NCBI GenBank assembly: GCA_951812615.1
Contig: CATOSU010000007.1
Span: forward strand, 105,751-169,750
DNA length: 64,000 nt
Direction: 5' to 3'
Source of the DNA: an uncultured Paracoccaceae bacterium
GTDB lineage: Bacteria; Pseudomonadota; Alphaproteobacteria; Rhodobacterales; Rhodobacteraceae
Below, one piece after another: positions 38,001 to 47,166 of the stretch. The notes below the pieces were generated by a model. That model was not told the origin of the DNA. It searched no databases and was given only the letters and a program-made list of their open reading frames with translations. Both the position numbers and the translations under genes were made by a program. Position 1 is the stretch's first letter; each line of letters opens with the position of its first letter.

Positions 38001-38280
38001 TGCCCCAATCGGTGTTCTCGTCTGTCATCATCACCAACGAGTTCAGCTGATCCCGGTGCATGGTGTGGATCTCGGTGCCGGAGCGCGTGATCTCATGCCG
38101 GATGGTCGGGTGCAGGTACCAGTGCACGACCTCGTCCGAAGACGCTCCGGCCTCGGGGTTCTCGATCTCCAGCTCGGGCACCACGTAGAGATTGGTGGTG
38201 ACAGTGGAGTCGTCATCCACGATCCGCTTCCAGCGTTTCCCCTCGGCGCTGTCGGCTTAGGTGGTGGTGGTGCCGTTCAG
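38001..38280 (-). pseudogene. RHS-repeat core fragment
   Basis: The reverse strand encodes a piece of an RHS/YD-repeat protein: ADSAEGKRWKRIVDDDSTV, TNLYVVPELEIENPEAGASS, HWYLHPTIRHEITRSGTEIH and TMHRDQLNSLVMMTDEN. The final HRDQLNSLVMMTDEN matches the HxDxxGSxxxxTDxxG step of RHS cores. The frame carries a TAA where a Tyr would be expected (TTTT-stop-ADSAEG) and the 3' end is fused to the MBL fragment. It probably belongs to the same family as the RHS tip at 40505. Confidence 0.75.
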
Positions 38281-38424
38281 GGTGACGGAGAGCGGACGGG
38301 TTTGATGCGTTGGTGGTGGGTTGGCACCCACCCTACGCTTTCTAGAGTCTGCGGGCTCGCGATTGGTAGTCTGGGCAGTCGTTTTGGGCAAAGACGTTGG
38401 GTGTAGAGCTCTATCATTGCTGAT
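38281..38424. other. non-coding scar sequence
   Basis: This short stretch between the RHS fragment and the transposase remnant includes a partly self-complementary run near 38310-38335 (GTGGGTTGGCACCCAC). I see no gene in it. Confidence 0.5.
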
Positions 38425-38583
38425 ACCTCCAGCGCGCTTCGAGCGCATACGATTTCCAGAGCGGCATACAGTTGATGGCGTTTTAGTCGTGCCGTCTGAT
38501 CGGCAGTTTGCGCCAGGCAACATTCAGGGTGTCGAATATCTCCTCGTTCAAGAGTTCGTCGCGCGGGCTTTCGTTGAGCGAAC
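38425..38583 (-). pseudogene. decayed IS3-family transposase remnant (C-terminal part)
   Basis: Removing the intact IS3 element at 38584-39882 with one GAAC copy joins this segment to 39887-39906. The reverse strand then reads QNAFIGSLNESPRDELLNEE and IFDTLNVAWRKLPIRRHD, then a stop. This follows the OrfB C-terminus of IS3-family transposases (QNAFIESFNGSLRDELLNEEI type) with several substitutions and a nonsense codon. It is an older, dead insertion that became the target of the newer one. Confidence 0.75.
38580..38583. repeat. target-site duplication GAAC, left copy
   Basis: GAAC directly precedes the left inverted repeat (TGACCTGCCCC) and recurs at 39883-39886 after the right one. A 4-bp duplication is normal for part of the IS3 family, such as the IS407 group. 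Confidence 0.8.
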
Positions 38584-38662
38584 TGACCTGCCCCCAGAAT
38601 TTCGGGCCATTCAAAAAGAGAGTTTGTTCTCGTAACGTTCAAAGCTACGAGGAGAACGAAGA

Positions 38663-38929
38663 ATGCGGAAGTCACGCTTCACAGAGGAACAAATCGTCGG
38701 GATTTTGCAGGAGTATGCTGCGGGTGCCAAAGTGTCTGAGCTTTGCCGCAAGCATGGGATGTCCGATGCGACGCTGTACAAGTGGAAAGCCAAGTATGGC
38801 GGCATGACAGTATCCGAGCTGCGCCGCCTGAAGGACCTGGAGGTCGAGAACTCGGAGCTGAAGCGTCTGCTGGCAGACGCGATGCTCGATAATGCTGGTC
38901 TTAAGGGGCTGCTGGCAAAAAACTCATAA
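38663..38929 (+). CDS. IS3-family transposase OrfA
   Basis: An 88-residue helix-turn-helix protein: RKSRFTEEQIVGILQEYAAG, VSELCRKHGMSDATLYKWKAKYGG, then a leucine-zipper-like tail LRRLKDLEVENSELKRLLAD. It recognises the element ends and, through a frameshift near its last codons, is the N-terminal part of the OrfAB transposase. The AGGAGAACGAAGA before the ATG gives a good ribosome-binding site. Confidence 0.94.
   Translation: MRKSRFTEEQIVGILQEYAAGAKVSELCRKHGMSDATLYKWKAKYGGMTVSELRRLKDLEVENSELKRLLADAMLDNAGLKGLLAKNS
38917..38923 (+). promoter_or_regulatory. programmed -1 frameshift heptamer A-AAA-AAC
   Basis: AAAAAAC lies just before the orfA stop with the zero frame read as GCA AAA AAC TCA TAA. 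This is the canonical X-XXY-YYZ slippery heptamer. A -1 slip gives AAA CTC ATA ACG and continues as KLITPAARRDAVV into orfB, the standard way IS3 elements make OrfAB. Confidence 0.88.
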
Positions 38930-38952
38930 CGCCTGCCGCCCGTCGGGATGCG

Positions 38953-39822
38953 GTGGTCACGTTGATGGCTGAACACCAATTCACGCAAAGGCGGGCGTGC
39001 AGGCTGGTTGGAATATCCAGATCGAGCCTGACCTATCAGGCGCGCCCGGATCGCCACGCGCGGCTTCGGGAACGTCTGATCACGCTTTCAGGCAAGCACA
39101 GGAGGTATGGCTATCGTATGTTGCATGCCAAGCTGGTGCGCGAGGGGTTCAAGGTGAACGTCAAAGTCGTCGAACGTATCTACCGCGAGGAGCGGCTGTG
39201 GCTACGTCGCACAAAGCGCAAGAAGATCCCCAAGGAAGGCCGTGAGGGCGGCTGGTGCCCGATTGCAGCCAACCAACGGTGGTCTTTGGATTTCACCAGT
39301 GACGCACTGGCAAACGGGCGCAAATTCCGAACGGCGAACCTCAAAGATGATTGCACACGAGAGTGCCCCGCCATCGAGGTGGATTTCTCACTGCCCGGTG
39401 AGCGGGTCGTGGAACTGCTGAACCGGGTCGCACGCGAACGCGGATATCCTGACATTCTGGTCGTTGATAACGGCCCGGAACTACGAGGTCGCGCGCTTGA
39501 CGCCTGGGCCGATGACAACGGCGTGCAGTTGTATTTCATAGATCCGGGCAAGCCGACCCAGAATGCCTACATCGAGAGTTTCAATGGTCGCTTCAGGGAC
39601 GAATGTCTGAACCAGCATTGGTTCACAAGCATCGGCGAGGCTCGTGACATCATCGAAAACTGGAGGATAGACTACAACACAGAGAGACCGCACAGCAGCC
39701 TGAGATATCAAACCCCGGAGGAGTTCGCGGCAGCGCGGCCCTTCGACAAAACGCAATGGGCACAGCCGCTTGAGCTACATGAGGGCTCCGCGCCTGCGCC
39801 CATTGCTCACGCCGCTGAATGA
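38953..39822 (+). CDS. IS3-family transposase OrfB (rve integrase core)
   Basis: A DDE integrase-core protein; 289 residues are counted from the TTG-type opening, though it is normally made as OrfAB by frameshifting. Motifs include RACRLVGISRSSLTYQ, the HTH_21 segment RYGYRMLHAKLVREG, first Asp in NQRWSLDFTSDALANG, second Asp in ILVVDNGPEL and Glu in QNAYIESFNGRFRDECLN, followed by WRIDYNTERPHSSL. Intact, so the element is probably mobile. Confidence 0.95.
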   Translation: MVTLMAEHQFTQRRACRLVGISRSSLTYQARPDRHARLRERLITLSGKHRRYGYRMLHAKLVREGFKVNVKVVERIYREERLWLRRTKRKKIPKEGREGGWCPIAANQRWSLDFTSDALANGRKFRTANLKDDCTRECPAIEVDFSLPGERVVELLNRVARERGYPDILVVDNGPELRGRALDAWADDNGVQLYFIDPGKPTQNAYIESFNGRFRDECLNQHWFTSIGEARDIIENWRIDYNTERPHSSLRYQTPEEFAAARPFDKTQWAQPLELHEGSAPAPIAHAAE

Positions 39823-39906
39823 TGGCACACAAATGGAGAGCAAACTCGATTTACGAGTGGCCCTGAAAAAAGGGGCAGGTCAGAACCGATAAAGGCGTTC
39901 TGGCGA

Positions 39907-40518
39907 TTATCGAGAACGAGCGTGGCTTAATGGCACAAACACCTTGGAAGCGGCCTCAAATTTCTCGACCATATGGAAGAACTTTTCGGATATGAGCACA
40001 ATTTGAGAATTTTTGTCGCGCGCTATGCTACATCGCGCTAAACAACCTTGAGCTTCCACCAGCTTACTCCAACTTACAAACATCCCTATTGATGAAATTA
40101 TATCGACATCAGAAGCCTCCAAGTCAATGCAAGTTTCTCTAATGAGTGGTCTTACAACAAAAAACCGGTCTTTTACCCATCCATCGCGACACCGAATTTC
40201 TATTGGAAAAAATTGACATTCCTCCTCCGTCAATAAAAACCTCAATTCGTACAAAATTTGCTTCGAGAAAATTGGAGAATTCACCCCGCCTTGCAAGATA
40301 TCTTGAGCTCTGATTTGTTTAATTGTCGCATTGTCTGTAGTTGCAATTGCAGGGCCTTGTGAAATTTTTAGTTGCTCTGTGCTTGTCAACTCTGAAGTGC
40401 CGATAGGGGAACCGTTTCGATCGAAATTTACTTCGAGAGGAAAACTCTCCAGTGTCGGCTGCCACATTCTAATGCCAACGTTCGTATCTACCACCTTGAT
40501 TATCTCATCTGTGCCCAT
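39907..40518 (-). CDS. probable immunity protein, Imm11/DUF1629-like
   Basis: A 203-residue protein whose gene overlaps the 3' end of the RHS nuclease gene, the standard place for an immunity gene. Its layout fits the Imm11 (DUF1629) pattern: a mixed N-terminal half, a conserved [37 protein letters not shown] end in which the I-x-SEKF strand-helix step is typical. I chose the ATG at 40518 ([11 protein letters not shown]), nine bases after AGGAG; the ATG at 40524 is too close to it. The sequence is noticeably AT-richer than the chromosome, a sign of transfer. The last residues may derive from the adjacent dead IS. Confidence 0.68.
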   Translation of the reverse strand: MGTDEIIKVVDTNVGIRMWQPTLESFPLEVNFDRNGSPIGTSELTSTEQLKISQGPAIATTDNATIKQIRAQDILQGGVNSPIFSKQILYELRFLLTEEECQFFPIEIRCRDGWVKDRFFVVRPLIRETCIDLEASDVDIISSIGMFVSWSKLVEAQGCLARCSIARDKNSQIVLISEKFFHMVEKFEAASKVFVPLSHARSR

Positions 40519-41260
40519 AGTCATCTTCTCCTGCTTCGCCTGAAGCACCTTCTTCGCCGGCCTGCCCCGCGCCGAAACCACCCCCTGTGCCTGCAGCTGA
40601 TGGAGGCTCGTTTTTGCTTGCCGAATTCAGGGTGATCTCTCCTCGATTTAACTTGCCCCGAAGCTCCTTTTGAAAGTCTTCTACAGCTGTCTTGGCTTGA
40701 AGAGGAGTCAATTCGCCCGACCTAACCTTCGCTTCGACAACATCCAAAAAGTCATCCAGCATAGTTTCATAATCCTTTGTGTGCATCCCTCTATGAACTG
40801 TCTTGGTCGGATGAAGCTCTCGTGTGTTCGGCAATGGAACAAGATTTTCCGTCGCTTCTTTGTTAAAACCAATCTTGTCCAGCAATGGGTGATTGTATTT
40901 TTTGGGTATAATGTGGTGGTTTTCAAATCTGGCTCGACTGCGGATACCTTTGGAGATTTGGTTTCCCACACGCGAAGAGCTAATCGCAGCGGATGAAACA
41001 CCAGGAACTCCGGGAATAGCAGCAGCGGCAACATCAACAGCTATTCCAATAGCATCCACAGCTGCCGCACCGTATTTGCCTTCCTGCAGGTTCCCACGGA
41101 GGAACGTGTAACCAATTGTAATGCTAACGACTTCGACAGCAAACTCAGCATAATTCCCCCCCGGGTCCCTCAGATTCACCGGATCGTTCCCCGCATAGGC
41201 ATACCGGTTCGTCCCCACCCCCGGCTCGGTCGGGTCGAGCCAGTCGGGCTGGATGAACAT
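40505..41260 (-). CDS. RHS C-terminal tip with AHH/HNH-type nuclease domain (orphan toxin module)
   Basis: A 251-residue frame that starts in the last RHS step ([36 protein letters not shown]), passes a hydrophobic linker ([30 protein letters not shown]) and ends in a nuclease domain: [36 protein letters not shown] and [16 protein letters not shown]. The paired His of ENHH and the later HxGxH are the metal/catalytic residues of the AHH branch of the HNH/EndoVII superfamily. Just upstream of this ATG the RHS frame has a TAA (LNAST-stop-DPELAMF), so the long delivery core is gone; if translated from this ATG the tip could still be made in the cell. The tail is Gly/Glu-rich. Confidence 0.75.
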   Translation of the reverse strand: MFIQPDWLDPTEPGVGTNRYAYAGNDPVNLRDPGGNYAEFAVEVVSITIGYTFLRGNLQEGKYGAAAVDAIGIAVDVAAAAIPGVPGVSSAAISSSRVGNQISKGIRSRARFENHHIIPKKYNHPLLDKIGFNKEATENLVPLPNTRELHPTKTVHRGMHTKDYETMLDDFLDVVEAKVRSGELTPLQAKTAVEDFQKELRGKLNRGEITLNSASKNEPPSAAGTGGGFGAGQAGEEGASGEAGEDDYGHR

Positions 41261-41507
41261 CGCGAGCTCGGGGTCTTAGGTGCTGGCGTTGAGGTGCTGC
41301 GGCCCCGGCGGTGGTGGTTTTGTCTGAAACTATCCTGATGGAGTTCGGCGGACCGGTCGCTGGAACGCCAGGGCGCGGGCCGTTCAGATTGTCCGGGTCC
41401 GGGGTGCGCTCCCTGACGTCCCCGGGTGCTTCCATTCCGGCCCGGTGCAGTGACACCGCATGGGCAGGATCAATCTCTGAAAACCGTCGAAACTATGACA
41501 AAATAAT
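41261..41507. other. decayed RHS core sequence up to the tRNA
   Basis: The reverse strand reads TTTAGAAAPQHLNAST, a stop, then DPELAMF, continuing into the RHS tip, so at least the first 60-70 bases are the end of an RHS core. Farther toward the tRNA I see no recognisable coding sequence. Confidence 0.5.
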
Positions 41508-41581
41508 TGGAGCGGGTAACGGGAATTGAACCCGTAACTTAAGCTTGGGAAGCTCGCGTGATACCTTTTCACCATACCCGC
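41508..41581 (-). tRNA. tRNA-Gly (anticodon CCC)
   Basis: The reverse strand folds as a full cloverleaf: acceptor GCGGGTA paired with TACCCGC, anticodon loop TTCCCAA on the stem CGAGC/GCTTA-type arm, T-arm ACGGG-TTCAATT-CCCGT, and an encoded CCA (41508-41510). The anticodon CCC reads the glycine codon GGG. Its 3' end faces the rearranged RHS/IS region, the common orientation for tRNA-linked islands. Confidence 0.93.
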
Positions 41582-41611
41582 GTCCGGCGGGGGACTGGAT
41601 AGTGCGGGGTC

Positions 41612-41869
41612 TTGCGGGCGTCAAGGGCGTGTGTGGCGGGGCAGGGTGCAGGTCCGCAGGCCGCGATCACCATGGCCGCCGGTCTTGCGCTATTGCCGGC
41701 CTTCGCCGGGGCTGCGCAGGGGGCATTCCGGCCCGAAGCCACCCGTTTCGCAGCCGCCGTCACGCTGGTGGCCACGGCCGGCGGTGTCAGCCTGCCGGGG
41801 ATCGGCGCCGCTTTCTGGGGGTTGGCGCTGGGGCTGGTCGTGTATCTGGGCGACAGCCGGCTGCGCTGA
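41612..41869 (+). pseudogene. C-terminal remnant of a BenE-family benzoate/proton symporter
   Basis: About 65 residues (ITMAAGLALLPAFAGAAQGAF, then RFAAAVTLVATAGGVSLPGIGAAFWGLALGLVVYLGD) resemble the last two membrane segments of BenE transporters, especially the LxTASGxxLxGIGAAFWGLxxG pattern. The rest of the gene is absent: the tRNA begins 30 bp upstream. I infer that the 5' part was lost during the events that built the neighbouring scar. It could be a small unrelated membrane protein, but the match is good. Confidence 0.65.
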
Positions 41870-41883
41870 GGACGCGGCCGGGC

Positions 41884-42447
41884 TCAGTCCAGCCCGATCT
41901 GTTTGCCCCAGTCGGAATAGCGCCGTTCCCGCCGCGCGGCCTTCTGCGCGTCGGTCATGGGCGGCGCGTCGGCAAAATCGAAGCTCACGCCGGTGCCCTC
42001 CACGATCCGGTTCATGAAACTGAACAGCGCACAGACCTGAACCGCGTCGTAAAGCGCCTGTTCCGGCCAGCCCGCGTCATAGACCGCCTGCGCATGCGCC
42101 TCGGTCATTTGCGCCGGGGTTCTGGTCAGGCAGGCGACATAGGCCAGCACCGGTTTCAGCCGGTCATCGACCGGCGCGGTATCGGGGTCTGCCATCAGTG
42201 CCTCGATCAGATCGCCGTCGATGCCAAAGGCTTCCGCCGCGGACTTGTGCGCGCCGAAGCAGAAGGCGCAGGCGTTCAGCCCCGAGACATAGGCCGCGAT
42301 CAGTTCCCGCTCGCCCACCGACAGCGCGCTGTCGCGCAGCAGGATCTGGTCGGCCAGTTGCATGATCGTTGCCGCGGCGTCCGGGAAGCGCTGCAGCGTG
42401 TCGCCCAGATGCGGGGCGTCGGGCAGGGATGGAAACAGGCGTTTCAT
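41884..42447 (-). CDS. carboxymuconolactone decarboxylase/AhpD-like peroxidase-related protein
   Basis: A 187-residue alkylhydroperoxidase-like protein. The active-site motif is ERELIAAYVSGLNACAFCFGAHKSAAE, with the CxxC and the following His as in AhpD. I chose the ATG at 42447 (MKRLFPSLPDAPH), preceded by GGTGAGGAG, over a longer frame. It starts 4 bp after the methyltransferase stop, so the two are co-transcribed. Likely a thiol-dependent peroxidase or a related enzyme; substrate unknown. Confidence 0.88.
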   Translation of the reverse strand: MKRLFPSLPDAPHLGDTLQRFPDAAATIMQLADQILLRDSALSVGERELIAAYVSGLNACAFCFGAHKSAAEAFGIDGDLIEALMADPDTAPVDDRLKPVLAYVACLTRTPAQMTEAHAQAVYDAGWPEQALYDAVQVCALFSFMNRIVEGTGVSFDFADAPPMTDAQKAARRERRYSDWGKQIGLD

Positions 42448-42451
42448 CTCC

Positions 42452-43288
42452 TCACCCGCCCGGACAGATGGCGGTGTACAGGTTGATTTCTGCCGGGATA
42501 CCGGGCGCCAGCGCGCCATAGCGGGCACGTATTTCCGCCTCGATCGCGGCCATGTCCTCGTCCGTGCCGTTGAACAGCTGCATGATGTTTCCGGCCGGCC
42601 CGGTTGCCGCCGAAACCCGCGACAGCACGTCGAGATCGACGGTTTCCGCCAGCGTGAGCGTCAGCACCTCAACCGACACGTCCAGTCCGGCGGCAGCTAT
42701 CTGGCCCAGCGTGTGTTCGGTGTCGTGAAAGGCAAACGGTCCCGGCGCATATCGGTCGGCCTTGGGTGGGGTGCCCAGCCGTTCCGCCGCCACCCGGTGC
42801 GGGATCATGAACCACGGGTTCTGCGCCGGCTGTCCCCAGCTGGCCATGACCATCCGTCCGCCGGGTTTCATCGCCCGGGCGAGGTTGGCAAAGGCGGCGG
42901 TGGTGTCGGAAAAGAACATCACGCCGAACCGGGAAACCAGCCGGTCGAACCGGCCCGCCGGCAACGCCGCGTCCTGCGCATCGTCCAGACGGAAGGCGAC
43001 ATTCGTTCGCCCGGCCGCCAGCGCCTGCGCCCGGTCCAGAAACGGTTCCGAAATATCCAGCCCCAGCACAGCGCCCTCGGGTCCGACCCGGTCGGCCGCC
43101 CGCAGGCAGCTGCTGCCGACACCGCATCCCACATCCAGCACCTGATGTCCCGGCTGCAGATCCGCCGCGTCCAGCACCGTACTCAGCACGATGTCGAAGG
43201 AGGCATCCAGAATATCCTGATGGCGCAGCCACTTGTCTGCGGTCTGCTCGGACCAGAATGCTTTCTGGCCGGCGTTGCTCTCTGCCAT
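42452..43288 (-). CDS. class I SAM-dependent methyltransferase
   Basis: A 278-residue methyltransferase with motif I VLDVGCGVGSSCLRAADRVG, motif II acidic residue in VLGLDISEPFLDRA, and LRAM-type post motif (ARAMKPGGRMVMASWG). The opening FWSEQTADKWLRHQDILD resembles UbiE/arsenite-methyltransferase-like proteins of Rhodobacterales. I chose the ATG at 43288; a longer frame extends into the neighbouring gene. It lies between the corrinoid activator gene and the AhpD-like gene on one strand. Substrate unknown. Confidence 0.88.
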   Translation of the reverse strand: MAESNAGQKAFWSEQTADKWLRHQDILDASFDIVLSTVLDAADLQPGHQVLDVGCGVGSSCLRAADRVGPEGAVLGLDISEPFLDRAQALAAGRTNVAFRLDDAQDAALPAGRFDRLVSRFGVMFFSDTTAAFANLARAMKPGGRMVMASWGQPAQNPWFMIPHRVAAERLGTPPKADRYAPGPFAFHDTEHTLGQIAAAGLDVSVEVLTLTLAETVDLDVLSRVSAATGPAGNIMQLFNGTDEDMAAIEAEIRARYGALAPGIPAEINLYTAICPGG

Positions 43289-43310
43289 GGGATTCCCTTT
43301 TTCTGGTGGC

Positions 43311-45356
43311 TCAGGCCCGGCGGCGGCGACGCCGGCCGCCGCCTCTTTCGCCATCTCCTCCGGTGTTGAAGGAAACCTGCGGCAGGCGGACCACTTTTTC
43401 AAGCTCCGGGAAGGGGTCGCTTTTGTGCGGGATCGCATTGGCGGCGACGAAATGATCCTGGAATTTCGGCTCGATCGCGGTTTCCACCTTGGTGATCTCG
43501 CGCACCACGCGTTCGATCTCGGCCCGCGCGCCGGTGTTGCACAGCGCGATGCGCGCGCCGGTGCCGGCGGCGTTTCCGGCGCTGGTGACCTTGTCCAGCG
43601 GGCAATCGGGGATCATCCCCAGCACCATCGCGTGTTTGGTCGAGATATGGGCGCCGAACGCCCCGGCCAGCACCACCCGGTCCACCCGCTCCACAGCCAT
43701 TTCATCCATCAACAGCCGCGCTCCCGCATAAAGCGCCGATTTCGCCAGCTGGATCGCGCGGATGTCGCCCTGGGTCACGGTGATGACCGGTCCGCCATCG
43801 GCGCTGCCATCATGGATCAGATAGGAATGGGTGCGGCCCTCGGGAATGGCGCGCGCGGTGCCGGTCTGCCCGGCCGACCCGATCAGCCCGCTTTCGTCCA
43901 GCAACCCGGCCATGCGCATCTCGGCCACCGCCTCGATGATGCCGGATCCGCAGATGCCGGTGATGCCGGTGACCGACGTGGCCTCAGCAAACCCGTCCTC
44001 GTCCGACCACAGTTCGCTGCCGATCACGCGGAAGCGCGGCTCCTTGGTCTCCGCATCGATCTCGACCCGCTCGATCGCACCGGGCGCGGCGCGCTGGCCC
44101 GACGATATCTGCGCCCCCTCAAAGGCCGGCCCGGTGGGCGAGGAACAGGCCAGCACCCGGGTGGTATTGCCCAGCAGGATTTCCGCGTTGGTGCCCACAT
44201 CCACCACCAATACCAGATCGTCGGATTTACCCGGCTCTTCGCTCAGCGCCACGGCGGCGGCATCCGCGCCCACATGGCCGGCGATACAGGGCAGCACATA
44301 GACCCGCGCCCGCGGGTTCACCGCGGTCAGCCCGATCTCGCCTGCCGCCAGCTCCATCGCCTCGGACGTGGCCAGCGCAAACGGCGCCTGTCCCAGTTCC
44401 ACCGGGTCCAGCCCCATCAGCAGGTGATGCATCACCGGGTTGCAGACAAACACCGTCTCCACGATCAGCGCCGGATCGATGCCGCCCTCGCGCGCGATCT
44501 CGCCGGTCAGATCGTTCAGCGCAGCGCGCACCGCCTCCGTCATCTCCCGGTCGCCGCCGGGGTTCATCATCGCATAGCTGACCCGGCTCATCAGGTCCTC
44601 GCCGAACCGGATCTGCGGGTTCATCAGCCCGCTCGATGCAATCACCTCACCGGTTTCCAGATCGGTCAGATGCGCGGCAATGGTGGTCGATCCCAGATCG
44701 ATTGCCAGCCCGTAGAGCCCGCCCTCGTGCAGCCCCGGCCAGATGTCGAGGATCCGGTGCACCGCGTCGCGATGCCCCTTGTGCAGGGCCACGCTCACCT
44801 GCCACTTGCCCTTGCGCAGCACCGGCTGCAGCCGGGCCAGAAGCGACAGATCCGCAGTCACCCCGCCGATCTCCCACTGCGCGGCCAGCGCCCGCGCCAG
44901 CCGCTCCAGATCGCCGGTGGGCTCGTGCATGTCCGGCTCGTCGACCTCCACGAAACACAGACGCGTCGCCGGATCCATGGTGATCTGCCGGTCCGTGGCG
45001 GCCTTGCGGATCACCTGCCGGTGCACCTGGCTTTCGGGCGGCACATCGATCACCACGTCGCTTACGATCTGCGCCTGACAGCCCAGCCGCCGGCCGGGCG
45101 TCAGCCCGCGCTTGTCATCATAACGCTGCTCAACCGCGTTCCAGTCCGACAGCGCGTCGCCGGCCACGTGAACCCCGTGCTTGGGAAATTCGCCATAAGC
45201 CGGCGTGATCTGGCATTTCGAACAGATCCCGCGCCCGCCACAGACGCTGTCCAGATCCACACCCAGCTGCCGTGCGGCCGTCAGAACCGGCGTGCCGGCG
45301 GGAAAGCGTCCGCGTTTGCCCGAGGGCGTGAAAACGACAAGAGGATCGGATGTCAT
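43311..45356 (-). CDS. ASKHA/DUF4445 protein with 2Fe-2S ferredoxin domain (reductive activator of corrinoid proteins)
   Basis: A 681-residue protein. The N-terminal ferredoxin domain has cluster cysteines in [12 protein letters not shown] plus a later Cys in RLGCQAQI. The large C-terminal part is an actin-like ATPase ([54 protein letters not shown]). These proteins use ATP to return inactive Co(II) corrinoid methyltransferase partners to Co(I). No corrinoid protein or methyltransferase partner gene is in the window, so its client is elsewhere. The tail is an unusual run of Gly and Arg ([13 protein letters not shown]). Start ATG at 45356. Confidence 0.88.
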   Translation of the reverse strand: MTSDPLVVFTPSGKRGRFPAGTPVLTAARQLGVDLDSVCGGRGICSKCQITPAYGEFPKHGVHVAGDALSDWNAVEQRYDDKRGLTPGRRLGCQAQIVSDVVIDVPPESQVHRQVIRKAATDRQITMDPATRLCFVEVDEPDMHEPTGDLERLARALAAQWEIGGVTADLSLLARLQPVLRKGKWQVSVALHKGHRDAVHRILDIWPGLHEGGLYGLAIDLGSTTIAAHLTDLETGEVIASSGLMNPQIRFGEDLMSRVSYAMMNPGGDREMTEAVRAALNDLTGEIAREGGIDPALIVETVFVCNPVMHHLLMGLDPVELGQAPFALATSEAMELAAGEIGLTAVNPRARVYVLPCIAGHVGADAAAVALSEEPGKSDDLVLVVDVGTNAEILLGNTTRVLACSSPTGPAFEGAQISSGQRAAPGAIERVEIDAETKEPRFRVIGSELWSDEDGFAEATSVTGITGICGSGIIEAVAEMRMAGLLDESGLIGSAGQTGTARAIPEGRTHSYLIHDGSADGGPVITVTQGDIRAIQLAKSALYAGARLLMDEMAVERVDRVVLAGAFGAHISTKHAMVLGMIPDCPLDKVTSAGNAAGTGARIALCNTGARAEIERVVREITKVETAIEPKFQDHFVAANAIPHKSDPFPELEKVVRLPQVSFNTGGDGERGGGRRRRRRA

Positions 45357-47124
<1,768 letters not shown>

Positions 47125-47166
47125 GAAATTCAGACCGGTGCATGTCGCAGCTGAAGTTCACCCCGC

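Larger units (their letters stand above)
38584..39882 (+). mobile_element. IS3-family insertion sequence, complete (1299 bp)
   Basis: Terminal inverted repeats begin TGACCTGCCCC on both sides (left at 38584, right ending GGGGCAGGTCA at 39882) and stay similar further in (GGGCCA, GAGTTTG). The element contains orfA and orfB in two frames and is flanked by GAAC duplications. All parts needed for transposition look intact. Confidence 0.9.

Noticed and set aside
41145-41456. Possible small gene on the - strand overlapping the RHS tip
   Set aside because: It is a different frame of the RHS sequence, Pro/Arg-rich, with no independent support.
37582-41507. Clear att-site direct repeat matching the tRNA-Gly 3' end
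   Set aside because: I looked for a second copy of the tRNA 3' sequence in the scar region and found none, so an integrase-type island cannot be claimed.
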